In this document: one piece after another, positions 19,465 through 20,687 of the stretch
Numbering within the stretch: the first letter of the stretch is position 1
Layout of the letters: each line of letters starts with the position of its first letter
DNA from: Flammula alnicola
Lineage: Eukaryota > Basidiomycota > Agaricomycetes > Agaricales > Strophariaceae
Reading direction: 5' to 3'
Assembly (NCBI GenBank): GCA_015499995.1
Contig: JADNRV010000634.1
Span: forward strand, 1-20,687
Length of the DNA: 20,687 bases
Program-made: the position numbers and the translations under genes
Notes under the pieces: model-generated
Databases searched by the model: none
Told to the model about the DNA's origin: nothing
What the model saw: the letters and a program-made list of their open reading frames with translations, nothing else

Positions 19465-20211
19465 ATGGCTGACGTTCAAGTGAGTTACATGTCGCTCGTC
19501 CTTAAAGTACCTATATCTCATCTTGGTTGAATAATAGATCGAGAAGGCGTATCAAAAGCAAGACATCTTCCAAAACGCCAAAGCCCGTGGTGGGTCTCGC
19601 TACTATGAATGGTATCGGCTGCATCTCTGACTTTGGAATTAGGCGGAAAGAAAATCGCAACAAGGGAGAAGCGGTGGTATAAGGATGTTGGACTAGGGTT
19701 CAAGACGCCCTCAGAGGCTATTAACGGAACCTACGTTGGTGCGCATGGTTGCTCTGTCTGATGCTGAATTTATGCTGAGTTTGCCTGAATTGCTTAGACA
19801 AGAAATGCCCCTTCACTGGTGACATCTCTATCCGTGGCCGCATTTTGACTGGCAAAGTCGTGTCAACGAAAATGAACCGCACGATCATCATTCGCAGGGA
19901 TTACCTGCACTATATCCCTAAATACAGTGCGTACCTATGTCCCATTCTGCTATATCATACTGATGATTTCTATGCAGACCGTTACGAGAAGCGCCACAAG
20001 AACTTGGCTGCCCACTTGTCGCCCGCCTTCCGTGCTGATATCGGTGATGTTGTGACCGTTGGTAAGTTGTTTGTTTGACGAGACGAATCGATGGAGTTGT
20101 TGATTGATTGAATTAATAGGACAGTGCCGACCACTGTCGAAAACCGTGCGATTCAATGTGTTGCGGGTGTCGAAGAGCAAGGCTGCGACCAAATCGTTTG
20201 GCAAGTTCTAG
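19465..20211 (+). CDS. RPS11: 40S ribosomal protein S11 (uS17)
   Basis: Component of the small ribosomal subunit that binds 18S rRNA. Exons: 19465-19479 (15 bases), 19538-19589, 19643-19738, 19798-19926, 19978-20061 and 20120-20211; phases agree throughout, giving 155 residues, the normal length. Diagnostic stretches are [34 protein letters not shown], the uS17 signature [20 protein letters not shown], then [10 protein letters not shown] and [19 protein letters not shown]. The C-terminus is basic ([12 protein letters not shown]). Five introns of 53-59 bases in so short a gene, the first after only five codons, is a common layout for fungal ribosomal protein genes. All introns are GT-AG. Confidence 0.98.
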
Positions 20212-20574
20212 ACGTAGTTAGCTGTATGGGAGTGGATATTATGTTTTGCAATCCATGTTATGACATGCAATTATTGAGATTATGACGATGCAAACAAATG
20301 GCCAAACAAGTCTTCGTTGTTCGTTCTCTCGAGTTGCAAGTCGAGTTGCTGTGCATTTGCATCTCACTTACACAGCATTAGTTCTGGGTTACCTAGATTC
20401 AGTGTTCATTACGTTCATTAGGATCTTTGCTCCAGTGCCTGTGCTCGACGATTTACATAATCCTCTCTCCCACATCGTCGCAAGCTGGCTCCCACTCTTC
20501 TTTCCGTATTCACCTCTCGGCTGAACAAATCTCGGCCTCAGTCACCGCAGCCTCCAGGTCTTTCCACCTCTCAT
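20212..20574. other. Intergenic region after RPS11
   Basis: 363 bases holding the RPS11 3' end and the promoter of the next gene. The stretch before ATG 20575 is pyrimidine-rich (CTCTCCC, CTCTTCTTTCC), a common leader feature. The 80-codon ORF at 20282 shows no family features. Confidence 0.45.
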
Positions 20575-20687
20575 ATGGGCCAACAGCCCTCCAAGAAGTC
20601 CAGGAAGGGTGGTAAGGACAAGGATAAAGAGATCCCAGACGCAGCTCCAAATGAACTCCAGCTCGACGGTACCGACGAAAACACTCC
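20575..20687 (+). CDS. Start of a Lys-rich Met-Gly protein (partial)
   Basis: An open frame from ATG 20575 runs to the window edge, 37 codons. It begins MGQQPSKKSRKGGKDKDKE and continues into an acidic/polar segment (AAPNELQLDG). Met-Gly followed by Ser at residue 6 and a Lys cluster fits the consensus for N-myristoylation plus a polybasic membrane anchor. Such starts are seen in PPZ-type phosphatases, calcium sensors and ESCRT or AMPK-beta proteins, but too little is visible to choose. No splice site is seen in the visible part. Confidence 0.55.
   Translation, partial: MGQQPSKKSRKGGKDKDKEIPDAAPNELQLDGTDENT

Overview
The window reads as nuclear DNA of a mushroom-type fungus (Basidiomycota, probably Agaricomycetes). 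Genes are dense and lie on both strands. Nearly every gene is split by many 45-70 base introns with CTNA-type branch sites. The protein families are eukaryotic, and one unnamed gene looks like a lineage-restricted agaric family. No tRNA, rRNA, CRISPR or prokaryotic operon is seen. All exon models were built by eye from splice signals, reading phase and conserved protein motifs.

Layout. 1-72: possible tail of an upstream gene. 228-2529 (+): TPR-MYND zinc-finger gene whose first intron holds a 1,544-base non-autonomous CACTA-like DNA transposon (676-2219, GCT target-site duplication). 2682-6498 (-): INCENP, scaffold of the chromosomal passenger complex. 6499-8173: intergenic region with a weak candidate spliced gene (7112-7760). 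8174-11410 (+): Rec8, the meiotic cohesin kleisin, with about 17 exons. 11797-12725 (+): isopentenyl-diphosphate isomerase. 12958-14427 (-): unnamed protein with a Pro/Tyr-rich N-terminus. 14588-15235 (+): mitochondrial pyruvate carrier MPC1. 15337-18666 (-): DNA ligase I. 19465-20211 (+): 40S ribosomal protein S11 (uS17). 20575-20687 (+): start of a protein with an N-terminal Met-Gly, cut by the window edge.

Three genes serve chromosome replication or segregation: INCENP, Rec8 and LIG1. INCENP has a perfect ACGCGT box upstream, and LIG1 has a cluster of CGCGTCA motifs, which fits MBF-type cell-cycle control. IDI1 (isoprenoids), MPC1 (pyruvate import) and RPS11 (translation) are unrelated housekeeping neighbours, so no dedicated gene cluster or novel system is evident.

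The observations most worth checking are the clean transposon insertion inside an otherwise intact TPR-MYND gene, two one-base frame breaks in LIG1, three GC-AG introns (two in Rec8, one in LIG1), and two stop-free introns of a multiple of three bases in the Rec8 N-terminal domain.
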